From positions 1 through 64,000 of the forward strand of contig NZ_CABPSH010000017.1 of NCBI RefSeq assembly GCF_902459725.1: a DNA stretch of 64,000 bases, written 5' to 3'. A model generated the notes under the pieces. The model was not told where the DNA came from and did no database searches. It was given only the letters and a program-made list of their open reading frames with translations. This DNA is from Pandoraea eparura. GTDB taxonomy: Bacteria; Pseudomonadota; Gammaproteobacteria; Burkholderiales; Burkholderiaceae. Below, piece by piece: positions 50,215 through 59,003 of the stretch. Position numbers and translations under genes: made by a program. The first letter of the stretch is position 1, and the number at the start of each line of letters is the position of its first letter.

Positions 50215-52002
50215 CTATCCGTGCGACGCCGCCTTGTCATCCGGCGGCGTATCCGACGTCGGCGCGGCAAGGATCACCCCGGGCCGCACCGGCAGATCCG
50301 GACGAATCCCCAGCAGCGGCAACGCCTGCGATGCAATCTCCGCAAACGCCGGCCCCGCCGCCTGGCCGCCAAAGTGCTGCGAAGCCTTGGGCTCATCCAC
50401 CGATACCGCAATCACCAGACGCGGGGCAGACAACGGCGCGATCCCCACGAACGATGCCCGATACTTCGAGTGATCGTATCCATGCGCGCCTGCCTTGTAC
50501 GCCGTCCCCGTCTTGCCGCCAATACTGTAGCCGGCCACCTGCGCCGTGGTGGCCGTGCCTCCCGTATCGACCACGCCCGCCAGCATCTGGCGCATCTCCG
50601 CCGCCGTGTGCGGGTCTATCACCCGCACCCCTTCCGGCTGCACCGGCGTATCCGGCTTGATGATGGAGATGGGCACGAGCACCCCATCATTGGCAAAGAT
50701 CGTGTACGCACGCGCCAACTGGAACAGCGACGCGGAGATCCCGTAGCCGTAAGCCATCGTCGCCTGCTCGATCCGCCGCCACGATTTGTACGGACGCAAA
50801 CGCCCCGACACCGCCCCCGGGAACCCCAGCTTCGGCTGCTGGCCCAGTCCGATCTCGGTGAACATGTCCCACATTTCCTCGGCCCGCAACATCGTCGACA
50901 CCTTGGTCATGCCGATGTTGCTCGACTTCTGAATCACCCCCGCCGCCGTCAACACGCCATTCGCGCTGTCGTCGCTGATGGTCGCGCCTTCAAAGACGTA
51001 ACGCCCCGGGCCTGTGTCGATGAGCGTGGTCGGCGTGAGGCGATGCAGGTCCAACGCCAGCGCCATGGTGAACGGCTTGAGAATCGAGCCCGGCTCGAAG
51101 ACGTCGGTGAACACACGGTTGCGCAATTGCTCGCCGGTCAAATGCGCGCGGTCGTTCGGGTTGTACGTGGGCAAGCTGGCCAACGCCAGTACCTGGCCAG
51201 ACTTGGCATCGATGACGACCGCCATCGCGGCTTTCGCCCCCGTGCGCTCCAGCGCATTCTTCAAGGCCTCGTAAGCGATGTACTGCACACGCGTATCCAA
51301 CGTCAGACGGATGTCCTTGCCATCTCGCGGCGGACTGGAATCGTCCAGGTCCTGAATGGTCCGGCCAATGCGGTCCTTGATGACGCGCCGCACCCCCGCC
51401 TTGCCCTCGAGCAAGGAATCCTCGCCCAGCTCCATGCCTTCCTGACCCTTGTCTTCGACGTTGGTGAAGCCCACCACGTGCGCCGCGACTTCGCCCTCAG
51501 GGTAGAAACGCTTGTATTCGCTGCTTTCGTAGACGCCCGGTATGCCCAAAGCTTCGACCTGCTTACCGATCTCCGGCGAGACCTGACGCTTCACATAGAC
51601 GAATTTTTTCTCGCCGATGAGCTTGGTGCGCAGTTCCTTCACGGGAATGTCGAGCAGTTTGCTGGCCTTCTGCACGGCGCTGTCGGACAGGTCGTCCGGC
51701 ACTTCGGCCGGCACGGCCCAGATGGTGCGCATCGGCAGACTGGTCGCCAGCACGCGGCCATCGCGATCCTCGATCTTGCCGCGCACCCCCGGCATGACGA
51801 TGGCATGCTCGTATCGCTTTTCGCCCTGCGCGATGTAGAAGCTGTTGCCCGGGCCGGCAATCCAGAACGCGCGCGCCACCAATCCCATGAACGCGAGGGT
51901 GATCGTGATGACGAGGAGCTTGGAGCGCCAGATCGACATGCGCGACTGCAATACCGGACTGGAAGCAAACGTGACGTCCTTGGGCTGGCGATTCTTTTGC
52001 AT
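50215..52002 (-). CDS. Penicillin-binding protein, PBP2/FtsI (class B) type
   Basis: 595 residues. One N-terminal membrane anchor (about residues 27-50) is followed by a PBP dimerisation domain and a transpeptidase domain. All motifs are intact: SILK (Ser306), SSN (360-362) and KTGT (497-500). It cross-links peptidoglycan and is the target of beta-lactams. It lies outside any division gene cluster and has no ftsL, murE or mraW neighbour, so it is likely a second, PBP3-like paralogue. The start at 52002 is the Met before MQKNRQPKDV; ATGs further upstream have no support. Confidence 0.92.
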   Translation of the reverse strand: MQKNRQPKDVTFASSPVLQSRMSIWRSKLLVITITLAFMGLVARAFWIAGPGNSFYIAQGEKRYEHAIVMPGVRGKIEDRDGRVLATSLPMRTIWAVPAEVPDDLSDSAVQKASKLLDIPVKELRTKLIGEKKFVYVKRQVSPEIGKQVEALGIPGVYESSEYKRFYPEGEVAAHVVGFTNVEDKGQEGMELGEDSLLEGKAGVRRVIKDRIGRTIQDLDDSSPPRDGKDIRLTLDTRVQYIAYEALKNALERTGAKAAMAVVIDAKSGQVLALASLPTYNPNDRAHLTGEQLRNRVFTDVFEPGSILKPFTMALALDLHRLTPTTLIDTGPGRYVFEGATISDDSANGVLTAAGVIQKSSNIGMTKVSTMLRAEEMWDMFTEIGLGQQPKLGFPGAVSGRLRPYKSWRRIEQATMAYGYGISASLFQLARAYTIFANDGVLVPISIIKPDTPVQPEGVRVIDPHTAAEMRQMLAGVVDTGGTATTAQVAGYSIGGKTGTAYKAGAHGYDHSKYRASFVGIAPLSAPRLVIAVSVDEPKASQHFGGQAAGPAFAEIASQALPLLGIRPDLPVRPGVILAAPTSDTPPDDKAASHG

Positions 52003-52115
52003 GGCGCTCGCGGGGCGATGAGAGGCGTGAACAGCAATGAGCCCGTCGACAAACAATGGCTCAGATTCTAGGCGAGATAGCGTAGCATGCAAGCGACTGT
52101 TGTAATAGCGCAAAC

Positions 52116-52132
52116 GCCCCGTCAGACGGGGC
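52116..52132 (-). terminator. Probable terminator of the DUF3047 gene
   Basis: GCCCCGTC-A-GACGGGGC is a near-perfect short hairpin with GTTTGC following on the minus strand. It lies between the DUF3047 stop (52246) and the start of the PBP gene. Weak T-run. Confidence 0.5.
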
Positions 52133-52245
52133 TTTCAGGGATTTTTTCGATGACTTCGGCACCGCTTTGCAAATCGGTGTCGTCAGATAAAACGCAGCAC
52201 GATTGTCTCGACGGCATGCATCCCGCCATGGCGTGCCGCCCAGCG

Positions 52246-53097
52246 CTACTTTCCCGCACTGAAACGAACGTCGCCGTACCATGCGTGCGCGCTGCTATGC
52301 GTATTGTCGCTGTCAGTAAAGACACCATAGCCGAGCAGCTTGCCCGGCGTCTCGTGGAAGATGCGCTCGTAATCGGCCGCGACGTTGCGCGAGAAGGTTT
52401 GCCACTTGCCGAGCGACGCGTCACCGCCCGCCACCACAAGCATCTGCACGCGGTCAGTGTGCGGGTTCTGGATGACGCCGCCCGGCGCCGCATCGTTGGA
52501 CCAGATGTACATCAGCGTGGCATAGGGCAAGTCGTCGCCCCCGGCCTTGGCCAGTGCCATGGCCGCCCGATCGCCGAACGGCAGCGCGGAGGCATTGCCG
52601 TCGAAGAAGAACACCAGCCGCGCCGGTGAATCTTCCTTGTCGCTCACCCGGTTGTCAGCGCCAGGGATCGCGTGGTCGACTCGCCAGCGCCATGACACGA
52701 TGGGCGTCACACTCAGGTCGACGCCGTCGCTCTTGGTCATGAGCGCCGAGGCGGCATCGACCGACCGGGCCTCGATGACGTTGCGCCCTCCATCGGCGAC
52801 GACGGTGTAGGTCGTGAGCTTCTTGCCGCTTACGACCGGCAAGTTTTGCCAGCCGGACGGTAGCGCATTGCCGGGCGCGGACTTCGAGAACAGGAGGGCC
52901 GCCGGCCCGGGTTCGGCCGCCCATGCCATCGCCGCGCTCAGGCCGGCGGCGACGACCGCCAGCCGGCTTATCAACGCAAGCGTCCCCACGCGCTGGGGGC
53001 CGTCACGTCGACACCTCGGGATCCACGAGAGTGCAAGTCGCCCAGGCCGCCCAAGCCAAGGGAAGCGGGATGCGGCCAACTCGGTGACGATCGACAT
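52246..53097 (-). CDS. DUF3047 family exported protein
   Basis: 283 residues, with GGAGG before the ATG at 53097. A long N-terminal region ends in a hydrophobic stretch and probable cleavage site (AAGLSAAMAWA, near residue 60). The mature domain contains VSWRWRVDHAIPGADNRVSDKEDSPARLVFFF, LMYIWSND and YGVFTDSDNTHSSAHAWYGDV, which fit DUF3047. The fold is beta-rich and probably binds a ligand in the periplasm; the role is unknown. The start may be later (Met57), as the leader is unusually long and basic. Confidence 0.82.
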   Translation of the reverse strand: MSIVTELAASRFPWLGRPGRLALSWIPRCRRDGPQRVGTLALISRLAVVAAGLSAAMAWAAEPGPAALLFSKSAPGNALPSGWQNLPVVSGKKLTTYTVVADGGRNVIEARSVDAASALMTKSDGVDLSVTPIVSWRWRVDHAIPGADNRVSDKEDSPARLVFFFDGNASALPFGDRAAMALAKAGGDDLPYATLMYIWSNDAAPGGVIQNPHTDRVQMLVVAGGDASLGKWQTFSRNVAADYERIFHETPGKLLGYGVFTDSDNTHSSAHAWYGDVRFSAGK

Positions 53098-53248
53098 GGA
53101 GCCTCCAGCGAATTCGGCGGCGACGCAATGCCGCCATCATCCCAGATTCGGCGTGAGGCTGTCCGACAGGGGGACGGGCGATTCCTGAAGCGGCTTGCGC
53201 ACGGGCGCAGCACGATGCTCGCCTTACCGACATCAAGGAGGCGGCGAC

Positions 53249-54607
53249 ATGCCATTCGTGTCCCATGCAGCATCCCACCCCGTGAACCCATTCCTGCGCC
53301 TGGCCAACGAGGCGGTGAACTGTCTCCACAACGGGTTCCGCGGAGACTTTGCAGGTGCGGCCTCGTGTTGGCACGACAGCGCTCTGCACCACCTGTTCAA
53401 CGACGCATGGCAGAGCGCGAGCCTGAGGTATCAACAACACGGCGCGGGACTCCCCGGGGCCGCTGACGTGATGTTTGCCTGTACGCTGAGCGCCGTAACG
53501 GTGGGCGCCACGTACCGATATCTGTGGCCCGAGCTGCAAGCGCTGGAGCGTGCCTGCGCCGCGGGCGAGGACGCACTGCGTGAGTGGGCGCTCGACACCG
53601 ATGCACAACTGCGGCGTCGTACCGTGGAGGAAGTCACCGCCATGCGACAGTGTCTGGCGGCGTTCGACGCCACGCAGACCTCCGCCCATCCGCCCTCGCC
53701 CATGGCAGTTTCCCAACGCGCCAGCGCAACGATGCGCCGCAAGTTCGCGGAACTGCGCATCGCGGAGTCGCTGATCCTGCACGTCGCCGACGCCCCGCAA
53801 GCGACCTTGGCGCAAAGCGACCGCGTTGTCGGGCTTTGCCAGCTACTGGCCCATGGCCTGGGTTTCCGTTTGTCCGGCGCTGTCCGGCAGGCACTCAACG
53901 TGAGCGACGACCGTCCCTCGCTGATCCGCGACGATGCCGCCTTCGCGTTGCTGCGCGAACGCCTCGAACCCGACTGGCGAAACGATGTCGAGCACTCGCC
54001 GACGTTCAGCGTCCATCCGGTCGACGTTCAACTTTTCGATCCCGCGCAGACGACAGACGATCTGTCGGACGACACGCGAGACGCGCGCGAGCTGCTGACG
54101 CATCCGGAGGCCCTGCGCCGCGTTCGGTCGCGCGTCGTCGCGCTCATCGCCGCCAGCGTGCGTGAGGACTGCGGCGGCGACGGCGACTGGCGAAACCTCG
54201 CCGTGCGCGCGCTGAATACGGCCGCCGAGCGCGGGATGCCCTGCGAGCGTGTCCTCGACGCCATTGGCGTCGCGACACGCGCGAGTATCAGCGCGCGCTT
54301 CGCATGGCTTTGGACCGACGAACCCGTACCGCAGGCAGGGGATGTCGTGGTACCGACGATTCCGAGGGACGTTGCACCATGGATTGCCCGAGTGATGCTG
54401 GTGGCCGGAAGCTCCAGAAGGTCCGGAAGGGCCGGGCGGTGCACCCCATGTCCGCCGCGTCTCGCCGCGTTGGCACGCGGGGATACCCCCGCGTCACTGG
54501 TGATCGGATCCACTGACTGGATGCATCTGGTCGACGGGATCGGCGCGCTGGGCCGTGACCACTGGCACGCGACCTACGCGCAAGTGCGCGAGGCGGGCAG
54601 GGGGTGA
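53249..54607 (+). CDS. Unrecognised 452-residue protein
   Basis: 452 residues with a strong AAGGAGG ribosome site 8-14 bp before the ATG at 53249. I do not recognise a family. The chain is largely helical, with no signal peptide, transmembrane segment or familiar catalytic motif. It is rich in Arg, Ala and Asp. Segment [16 protein letters not shown] near residue 391-406 is a basic, Cys-containing loop. The gene is divergent from DUF3047 and convergent with the chromate transporter genes. Its length and codon use are like those of neighbouring genes, so it is probably a real protein rather than an artefact. Confidence 0.65.
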   Translation: MPFVSHAASHPVNPFLRLANEAVNCLHNGFRGDFAGAASCWHDSALHHLFNDAWQSASLRYQQHGAGLPGAADVMFACTLSAVTVGATYRYLWPELQALERACAAGEDALREWALDTDAQLRRRTVEEVTAMRQCLAAFDATQTSAHPPSPMAVSQRASATMRRKFAELRIAESLILHVADAPQATLAQSDRVVGLCQLLAHGLGFRLSGAVRQALNVSDDRPSLIRDDAAFALLRERLEPDWRNDVEHSPTFSVHPVDVQLFDPAQTTDDLSDDTRDARELLTHPEALRRVRSRVVALIAASVREDCGGDGDWRNLAVRALNTAAERGMPCERVLDAIGVATRASISARFAWLWTDEPVPQAGDVVVPTIPRDVAPWIARVMLVAGSSRRSGRAGRCTPCPPRLAALARGDTPASLVIGSTDWMHLVDGIGALGRDHWHATYAQVREAGRG

Positions 54608-54634
54608 CACAGGCAGCGGGAGCGGACGCTGCCG

Positions 54635-55165
54635 CTATAGGTATGCCCCGCCGAGCAACCCCGCGACGCTGCCCGCGGCCAGCCACCACAAGGGATGCAC
54701 GCGCGTGCGGATGGCCAGCACGGCCACGGCCGCGGTGATGCCTGCGAGCAGCCACGAGGTCGCCGACGCTTCGACGATCAGCGCCGCGCTCGCGGCGACG
54801 AGCCCCGCCGTCATCGGCACCAGGCCGGCCTGTACGAGCCGACGCCACGGCCGATCCTTGAAGCGCTCCCACAGGTGCAACGCGCCGACGGTGATGAGCG
54901 AGGACGGCCCGAACTTCGCGAGCGACGTGACGAGCATGCCCTGCCAACCGGCCACGTGCCAGCCGACGAGCGTGACGATCATGAGGTTCGGGCCGGGTGC
55001 CGCCTGCCCCAGGGCAAACAGGGCACTGAATTCCTCCGACGTCATCCAGCGATGCAGATCGACGACCTGCCGCTCCATTTCCGGCAGGATTGTGTTGCCG
55101 CCGCCGAAGGCCAGCACCGACAACTGCGAGAAGATGAGCGCGAGCGAGACGAGCGTGCCGGTCAT
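54635..55165 (-). CDS. Chromate transporter, second half (short CHR protein)
   Basis: 176 residues from the ATG at 55165, which overlaps the stop of the upstream half by 4 bp (ATGA). It is a single CHR domain: LAFGGGNTILPEMERQVVD and FALGQAAPGPNLMIVTLVGW are typical. The two short proteins together form the equivalent of one full-length ChrA. It probably exports chromate or sulfate-like oxyanions; some relatives act on other anions. Confidence 0.87.
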   Translation of the reverse strand: MTGTLVSLALIFSQLSVLAFGGGNTILPEMERQVVDLHRWMTSEEFSALFALGQAAPGPNLMIVTLVGWHVAGWQGMLVTSLAKFGPSSLITVGALHLWERFKDRPWRRLVQAGLVPMTAGLVAASAALIVEASATSWLLAGITAAVAVLAIRTRVHPLWWLAAGSVAGLLGGAYL

Positions 55166-55764
55166 GGCGACACCCGCGACGTGGCGTACAGGGAGATCGG
55201 CGTCATCACCAGCATGGTGAGCACGAGCGGCAGGCGCAGCACCGCGATGGCGATGAAGCACGCCGCCGCCACACACGCAAGCACCAGCGACTTGCGCAGC
55301 GGCCACGACACTTTCCACGCCATCTGGATCAACAGCCCGGCCGCGGCCGCCGCGAGCCCGGCGAAAAGGTGCCGCACGTGCGGGTCATGCTGAAAATGCT
55401 GATAGATCGTGCCCAGCGCGATGACCACCGCCGACGGCACGGCGATCAGGCCGAGGATCGACGCAAGCGCGCCGCGCCACCCGTGAAAGCGCATGCCGAG
55501 CGCGACCGACAGATTGATGATGTTCCCGCCAGGCAGAAATTGGCACAGCCCCAGCAGATCGGTGAATTCGGCGGACGTGATCCATCGATGCTTCTCGACA
55601 ATCATGCGGCGCGCCAACGGCAACGCCCCGCCGAACGCCGTCATGCCCAGACCGAGGAAGCCCAGGAACAGGGCGCGAATGCTTGGGGTGTCGGCAACCG
55701 GCGGCGCCGGCGTCGTGGCGGGAGCGCCGGCGTTGGCGGGCGCGGAAGGGGCCGGAAGGCTCAT
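55162..55764 (-). CDS. Chromate transporter, first half (short CHR protein)
   Basis: 200 residues. FGGALPLARRMIVEKHRWIT and LCQFLPGGNIINLSVALG match the CHR domain. A Pro/Ala-rich cytosolic leader (about residues 1-25) precedes the first helix. Translationally coupled to the second half. Divergent from the LysR gene at 55925, which probably regulates both. Confidence 0.88.
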   Translation of the reverse strand: MSLPAPSAPANAGAPATTPAPPVADTPSIRALFLGFLGLGMTAFGGALPLARRMIVEKHRWITSAEFTDLLGLCQFLPGGNIINLSVALGMRFHGWRGALASILGLIAVPSAVVIALGTIYQHFQHDPHVRHLFAGLAAAAAGLLIQMAWKVSWPLRKSLVLACVAAACFIAIAVLRLPLVLTMLVMTPISLYATSRVSP

Positions 55765-55878
55765 GGCGGGTTCGTTCTGACATCTGGACTACGGTGGGGG
55801 GCCGCCGGACAAGCGGTGCCATCGAAGGACGGAGACACCGATGCCGCGCGGAACCCCTTGAGCGTAGGCCGATTGCGC

Positions 55879-55894
55879 TATATTGTCCAATATA
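55879..55894. promoter_or_regulatory. Candidate LysR operator (TATATTG-TC-CAATATA)
   Basis: A perfect 7-bp dyad with a 2-bp centre, in the 160-bp gap between the divergent chromate transporter and LysR genes, 30 bp from the LysR start. AT-rich in an otherwise GC-rich context. Confidence 0.5.
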
Positions 55895-55924
55895 TGGAAG
55901 CGACTCGAATCATATCGAATAAAT

Positions 55925-56848
55925 ATGGCAAATATTGACGTCCGTCTGTTGCGCTATTTCATTGCGGTGGCTGAAACGGGACACATGACTCGGGCGGCCG
56001 AGCGTCTGGGCATCGGACAACCGCCGCTCTCGCAACAGATCCGGTTATTGGAAACCCAACTGGGCGTGACGCTCTTCGAGCGCTTGCCGCGGGGCATGGC
56101 GCTCACCGACGCCGGTCAGGCATTTCTGGGCGACGCGTACGAGGTCGTGCGCAAACTCGATCAGGCGGTCGATGACGTGCGCCGTGTCGCGGCGGGCATC
56201 AAGGGCCGGCTGTCGGTGGGCCTGACCAGTTCGGCGGCGCTGCACCCGTTCGTGCCGACGGTGATTCGGACCTTTCGCAACGATGCCCCCGCCGTCTCGC
56301 TGATGCTCGACGAGAGCAGTACGAGCGAGTTGCTTGACGGCCTGCGTGACGGGCAACTGGATGTCGCGTTCGTTCGTCAGCCGCAGGGGGATACCGCGCA
56401 GATTGTCTTCGTACCGGTGCTCGAAGAGCCGATGGTGCTGGCGGTGCCGTCGGCGCACCCGCTCGCCCTGACCGGGCGCGCGGGCAAAGCGGCCGTGCCG
56501 ATGACGGCCATTGCCGCGCAGAAGTTGATTCTTTATCGACGCCGCACGGGGCAGGGGCTGTACGACGCCATCATCGCGGCGTGCCACGGTGCGGGCTTCA
56601 GTCCGCATATCGAGCAGGAAGCACCGCGTCTGCTCACCACACTGTCGCTCGTCGCGGCGGGACTGGGCGTGTCGGTCGTGCCCGCATCGCTCATGCGCAT
56701 GCAGGTGGAAGGTATCGTCTATCGGCCGCTGGCGCCGGCGCCGCGTGCGCCGTTGTTCTGCGCTCATCGCGAAGGCGTGCTCGCCGGCCCGGCGGCCCGG
56801 CTGCTCGCGCATGTGCGCGAGGCCGCGTCGTCGATGGCGACCGGGTGA
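55925..56848 (+). CDS. LysR-family regulator (BenM/CatM-like subgroup)
   Basis: 307 residues. The start ATG at 55925 begins MANIDVRLLRYFIAVAETGH, with helix-turn-helix MTRAAERLGIGQPPLSQQIR (about residues 21-40). The LFERLPRGMALTDAG stretch resembles the aromatic-responsive BenM/CatM branch. It is divergent from the split chromate transporter and convergent with the TlpA-like gene. The ligand is unknown. Confidence 0.92.
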   Translation: MANIDVRLLRYFIAVAETGHMTRAAERLGIGQPPLSQQIRLLETQLGVTLFERLPRGMALTDAGQAFLGDAYEVVRKLDQAVDDVRRVAAGIKGRLSVGLTSSAALHPFVPTVIRTFRNDAPAVSLMLDESSTSELLDGLRDGQLDVAFVRQPQGDTAQIVFVPVLEEPMVLAVPSAHPLALTGRAGKAAVPMTAIAAQKLILYRRRTGQGLYDAIIAACHGAGFSPHIEQEAPRLLTTLSLVAAGLGVSVVPASLMRMQVEGIVYRPLAPAPRAPLFCAHREGVLAGPAARLLAHVREAASSMATG

Positions 56849-56925
56849 CTGGGTGACGATGGATGCGGGGTGCCGATATTGTCCGTGATGTCGGTGATGT
56901 TGCCGAAGTCGGTAACGGCGCACGC

Positions 56926-57525
56926 TCAGGCCGTGGTGCCGCCCTTTTGCGTGAGCAGCGCTTCGATGTGTCCGTGCAAGCCCACGTCGCTCCATTCCAG
57001 CTCGCCCATGCGCCAGAAGCGCGCGTTGCCGGCCCGATCGACGAGATAGGTGGCAGGCAGGCCGAGCGATCCGAAACGCTTGTAGACGGCCCCGTCGGCA
57101 TCGAGCAGCACGGTGCCGTCGATGGGCAGTTTGTCGACGAACGGTTTGACCGTCGCCAGCGACTCTTTGTAGTTCACGGCGACCAGCGCGAGGCCGCGCT
57201 GACGGTATTGACGCGCCACCTCGCCCATCGCCGGAATCTCTTCGCGGCAGGGCCCGCACCACGTGGCCCAGAAGTTGAGGATGACCACGCGCCCGCGCCA
57301 TTCGGACAACGCGTGGGGGCGGCCGTCGAGTCCGTCGAGCGTGAAGGCGGGCGTGGCACCGCGCCAGGCCGAGAGCGTACCGCCAGACGTGCCCGCGAGC
57401 GCGTTGTCGTCGACTTCCGTCGCGCCGTTGACCGGCCCGGCGGCCAACGCCCGCGCGCCGGCGCCCCCCAGCGCACCGGCCGTGCCGATCGCGCCGAGGG
57501 TGTGAAGAAAATGACGGCGTTGCAT
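56926..57525 (-). CDS. TlpA-like thiol:disulfide interchange protein
   Basis: 199 residues with AAGGAG upstream of the ATG at 57525. The N-terminus MQRRHFLHTLGAIGTAGALG is a Tat-like signal, although only the RR pair is present. The thioredoxin fold includes NFWATWCGPCREEIP (Cys90, Cys93) and the cis-Pro segment GLPATYLVD. It probably acts in the periplasm as a reductant. It follows the transglutaminase-like gene by 26 bp on the same strand, and both begin MQRRxFL, so the two work in one compartment and may act on each other. Confidence 0.9.
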   Translation of the reverse strand: MQRRHFLHTLGAIGTAGALGGAGARALAAGPVNGATEVDDNALAGTSGGTLSAWRGATPAFTLDGLDGRPHALSEWRGRVVILNFWATWCGPCREEIPAMGEVARQYRQRGLALVAVNYKESLATVKPFVDKLPIDGTVLLDADGAVYKRFGSLGLPATYLVDRAGNARFWRMGELEWSDVGLHGHIEALLTQKGGTTA

Positions 57526-57551
57526 GGCGGTGCGCTCCTTCGTGATTGACG

Positions 57552-58709
57552 TCAGGCGGTGAGTTCGCGGGCGTTCATGCGATAGCGGAAGGTGTCCGGA
57601 TCGAGGCTGTCCAGCCGGGCATGCGCCACTTCGCCATTCGGATACATGAGGAACGGCACGGTGGCATCGCGTGCGTCCTGTGTGCCCGGTGCGCTCGGCA
57701 GGACGATGTCGGCGCCATGATTGAACGCGACCCAGTTCATTTCCCACTGGCCGAAGAGCATGGCGCGAGCGGCACGCACGCGCAGGTCGTCGAGCGGCAG
57801 ACCGCCGGGCACTTCTTCGAGCACGACCTTGCGCACGTCTGCCGGGTCGACCGGCACCCACCCGTAGCCGGCCGCGTAGAACTCGGCGCGGCAATGCTGC
57901 GCACGCGTGACGTCGCCCGCCTTGCCCAGGCTGTTGAAGCCGCGGCGCGAGGCCGCGACGCGAACGCCATACGCGTCGCGTGCGGGAATGCCGACCGAGC
58001 GGGCAAGCGCGGTGAAGAGCGCGTTGATGTCGGCGCACTTGCCCGCGAGGTTACCCGTGGTGAGCATGTAGCGTACGTCGCCCGTGCCGCAGCCGCGCAC
58101 GCTGCCTTCGCGTCGGCAGTTCTCGACGATCCACTGATAGATGGCACGCGCCTTGGCCACATCGCCGGTCTCGCCGCGCGTGATCTTCTGGGCGGTCTCG
58201 CGCACGAGGCCATCGATCGGCTGTAGCGCCGTCGGCTGGAGATACTGGCGCAACACCGCGGACGATTCGCGCGGCGCGTTGGCCGAGGGCGGTTGCGACA
58301 AGTCGACGACCCGATCGCGCGTGGTAAAGGTATTGACCAGCGTGACGGTGCGAGTGCCCTGGGCCTCCCCTTCGGGCCACGCCACCGCGAGCATCGGCAC
58401 GCCGATGCCCGATGCGCCATGCACCATGCGCAACGCGGCATTCGCGCCTGGGGCCTCCCAGCGCGTGCCGAGCGCATGCTGGTAGGTGCCGGCCGGCGAT
58501 ATCGCCACCGGCAGCCAGACATTGGCCGGGCCTCTCCCGGCGGGCAGATCGACACGCGTGGTCAGCGCGAACGTGCGCCAGCCGTCGGCGGCGCCGGGCG
58601 ACGGCGCATCGCTCGGCGCGGCCTGCGCTGTCGAGGGAACGAGCGAAGTGGACAGGAGGGAAGCGGGCAGGGCGCAGGCGCCCAGCGAGAGGAAGCGGCG
58701 GCGTTGCAT
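57552..58709 (-). CDS. Transglutaminase-like exported protein
   Basis: 385 residues. The leader MQRRRFLSLGACALPASLLS is Tat-like, with a likely AQA cleavage near residue 30. The Cys-His-Asp triad of transglutaminase-like enzymes is visible: Cys225 in LAGKCADINALF, His272 in AQHCRAEFY and Asp288 in PVDPAD. Such proteins act as peptidases or cross-linking enzymes in the periplasm. A second Cys beside the His (HC273) and several others make it a plausible partner of the TlpA-like protein downstream. The ribosome site is not clear. Confidence 0.87.
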   Translation of the reverse strand: MQRRRFLSLGACALPASLLSTSLVPSTAQAAPSDAPSPGAADGWRTFALTTRVDLPAGRGPANVWLPVAISPAGTYQHALGTRWEAPGANAALRMVHGASGIGVPMLAVAWPEGEAQGTRTVTLVNTFTTRDRVVDLSQPPSANAPRESSAVLRQYLQPTALQPIDGLVRETAQKITRGETGDVAKARAIYQWIVENCRREGSVRGCGTGDVRYMLTTGNLAGKCADINALFTALARSVGIPARDAYGVRVAASRRGFNSLGKAGDVTRAQHCRAEFYAAGYGWVPVDPADVRKVVLEEVPGGLPLDDLRVRAARAMLFGQWEMNWVAFNHGADIVLPSAPGTQDARDATVPFLMYPNGEVAHARLDSLDPDTFRYRMNARELTA

Positions 58710-59003
58710 GGTGGGGTCCCCTTATGCGTCAGCGCTCACAGCGCATGGTGGTTAGGGTGTTGCGATGCGGCAGCAATGGCGTCCCCCCGATGCCGGGACG
58801 CGGTGAATCGGTCGCCTTGCACCATCGACCGCCATTTCGAGACAAATCGATGCACAAAAGCTGCTTCATAATACGTCGACTTTTGGCAAACTGTCGTCAT
58901 TCCGGGCGCGCCGAGTGCGAATATCTCGCCGGCGACACGTCGAACGGGGCTGCCACACGCCTTGTGACGGGTTCCCGGCCATTCGCAACGAACACCCAAG
59001 ACC

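Noticed and set aside
50221-52071. A 616-codon open frame on the plus strand.
   Set aside because: It is antisense to the penicillin-binding protein, which has all catalytic motifs.
56926-58038. A 370-codon version of the TlpA-like gene.
   Set aside because: The extension is antisense-like Arg-rich sequence overlapping the transglutaminase gene; the ATG at 57525 begins a clear signal peptide with a ribosome site.
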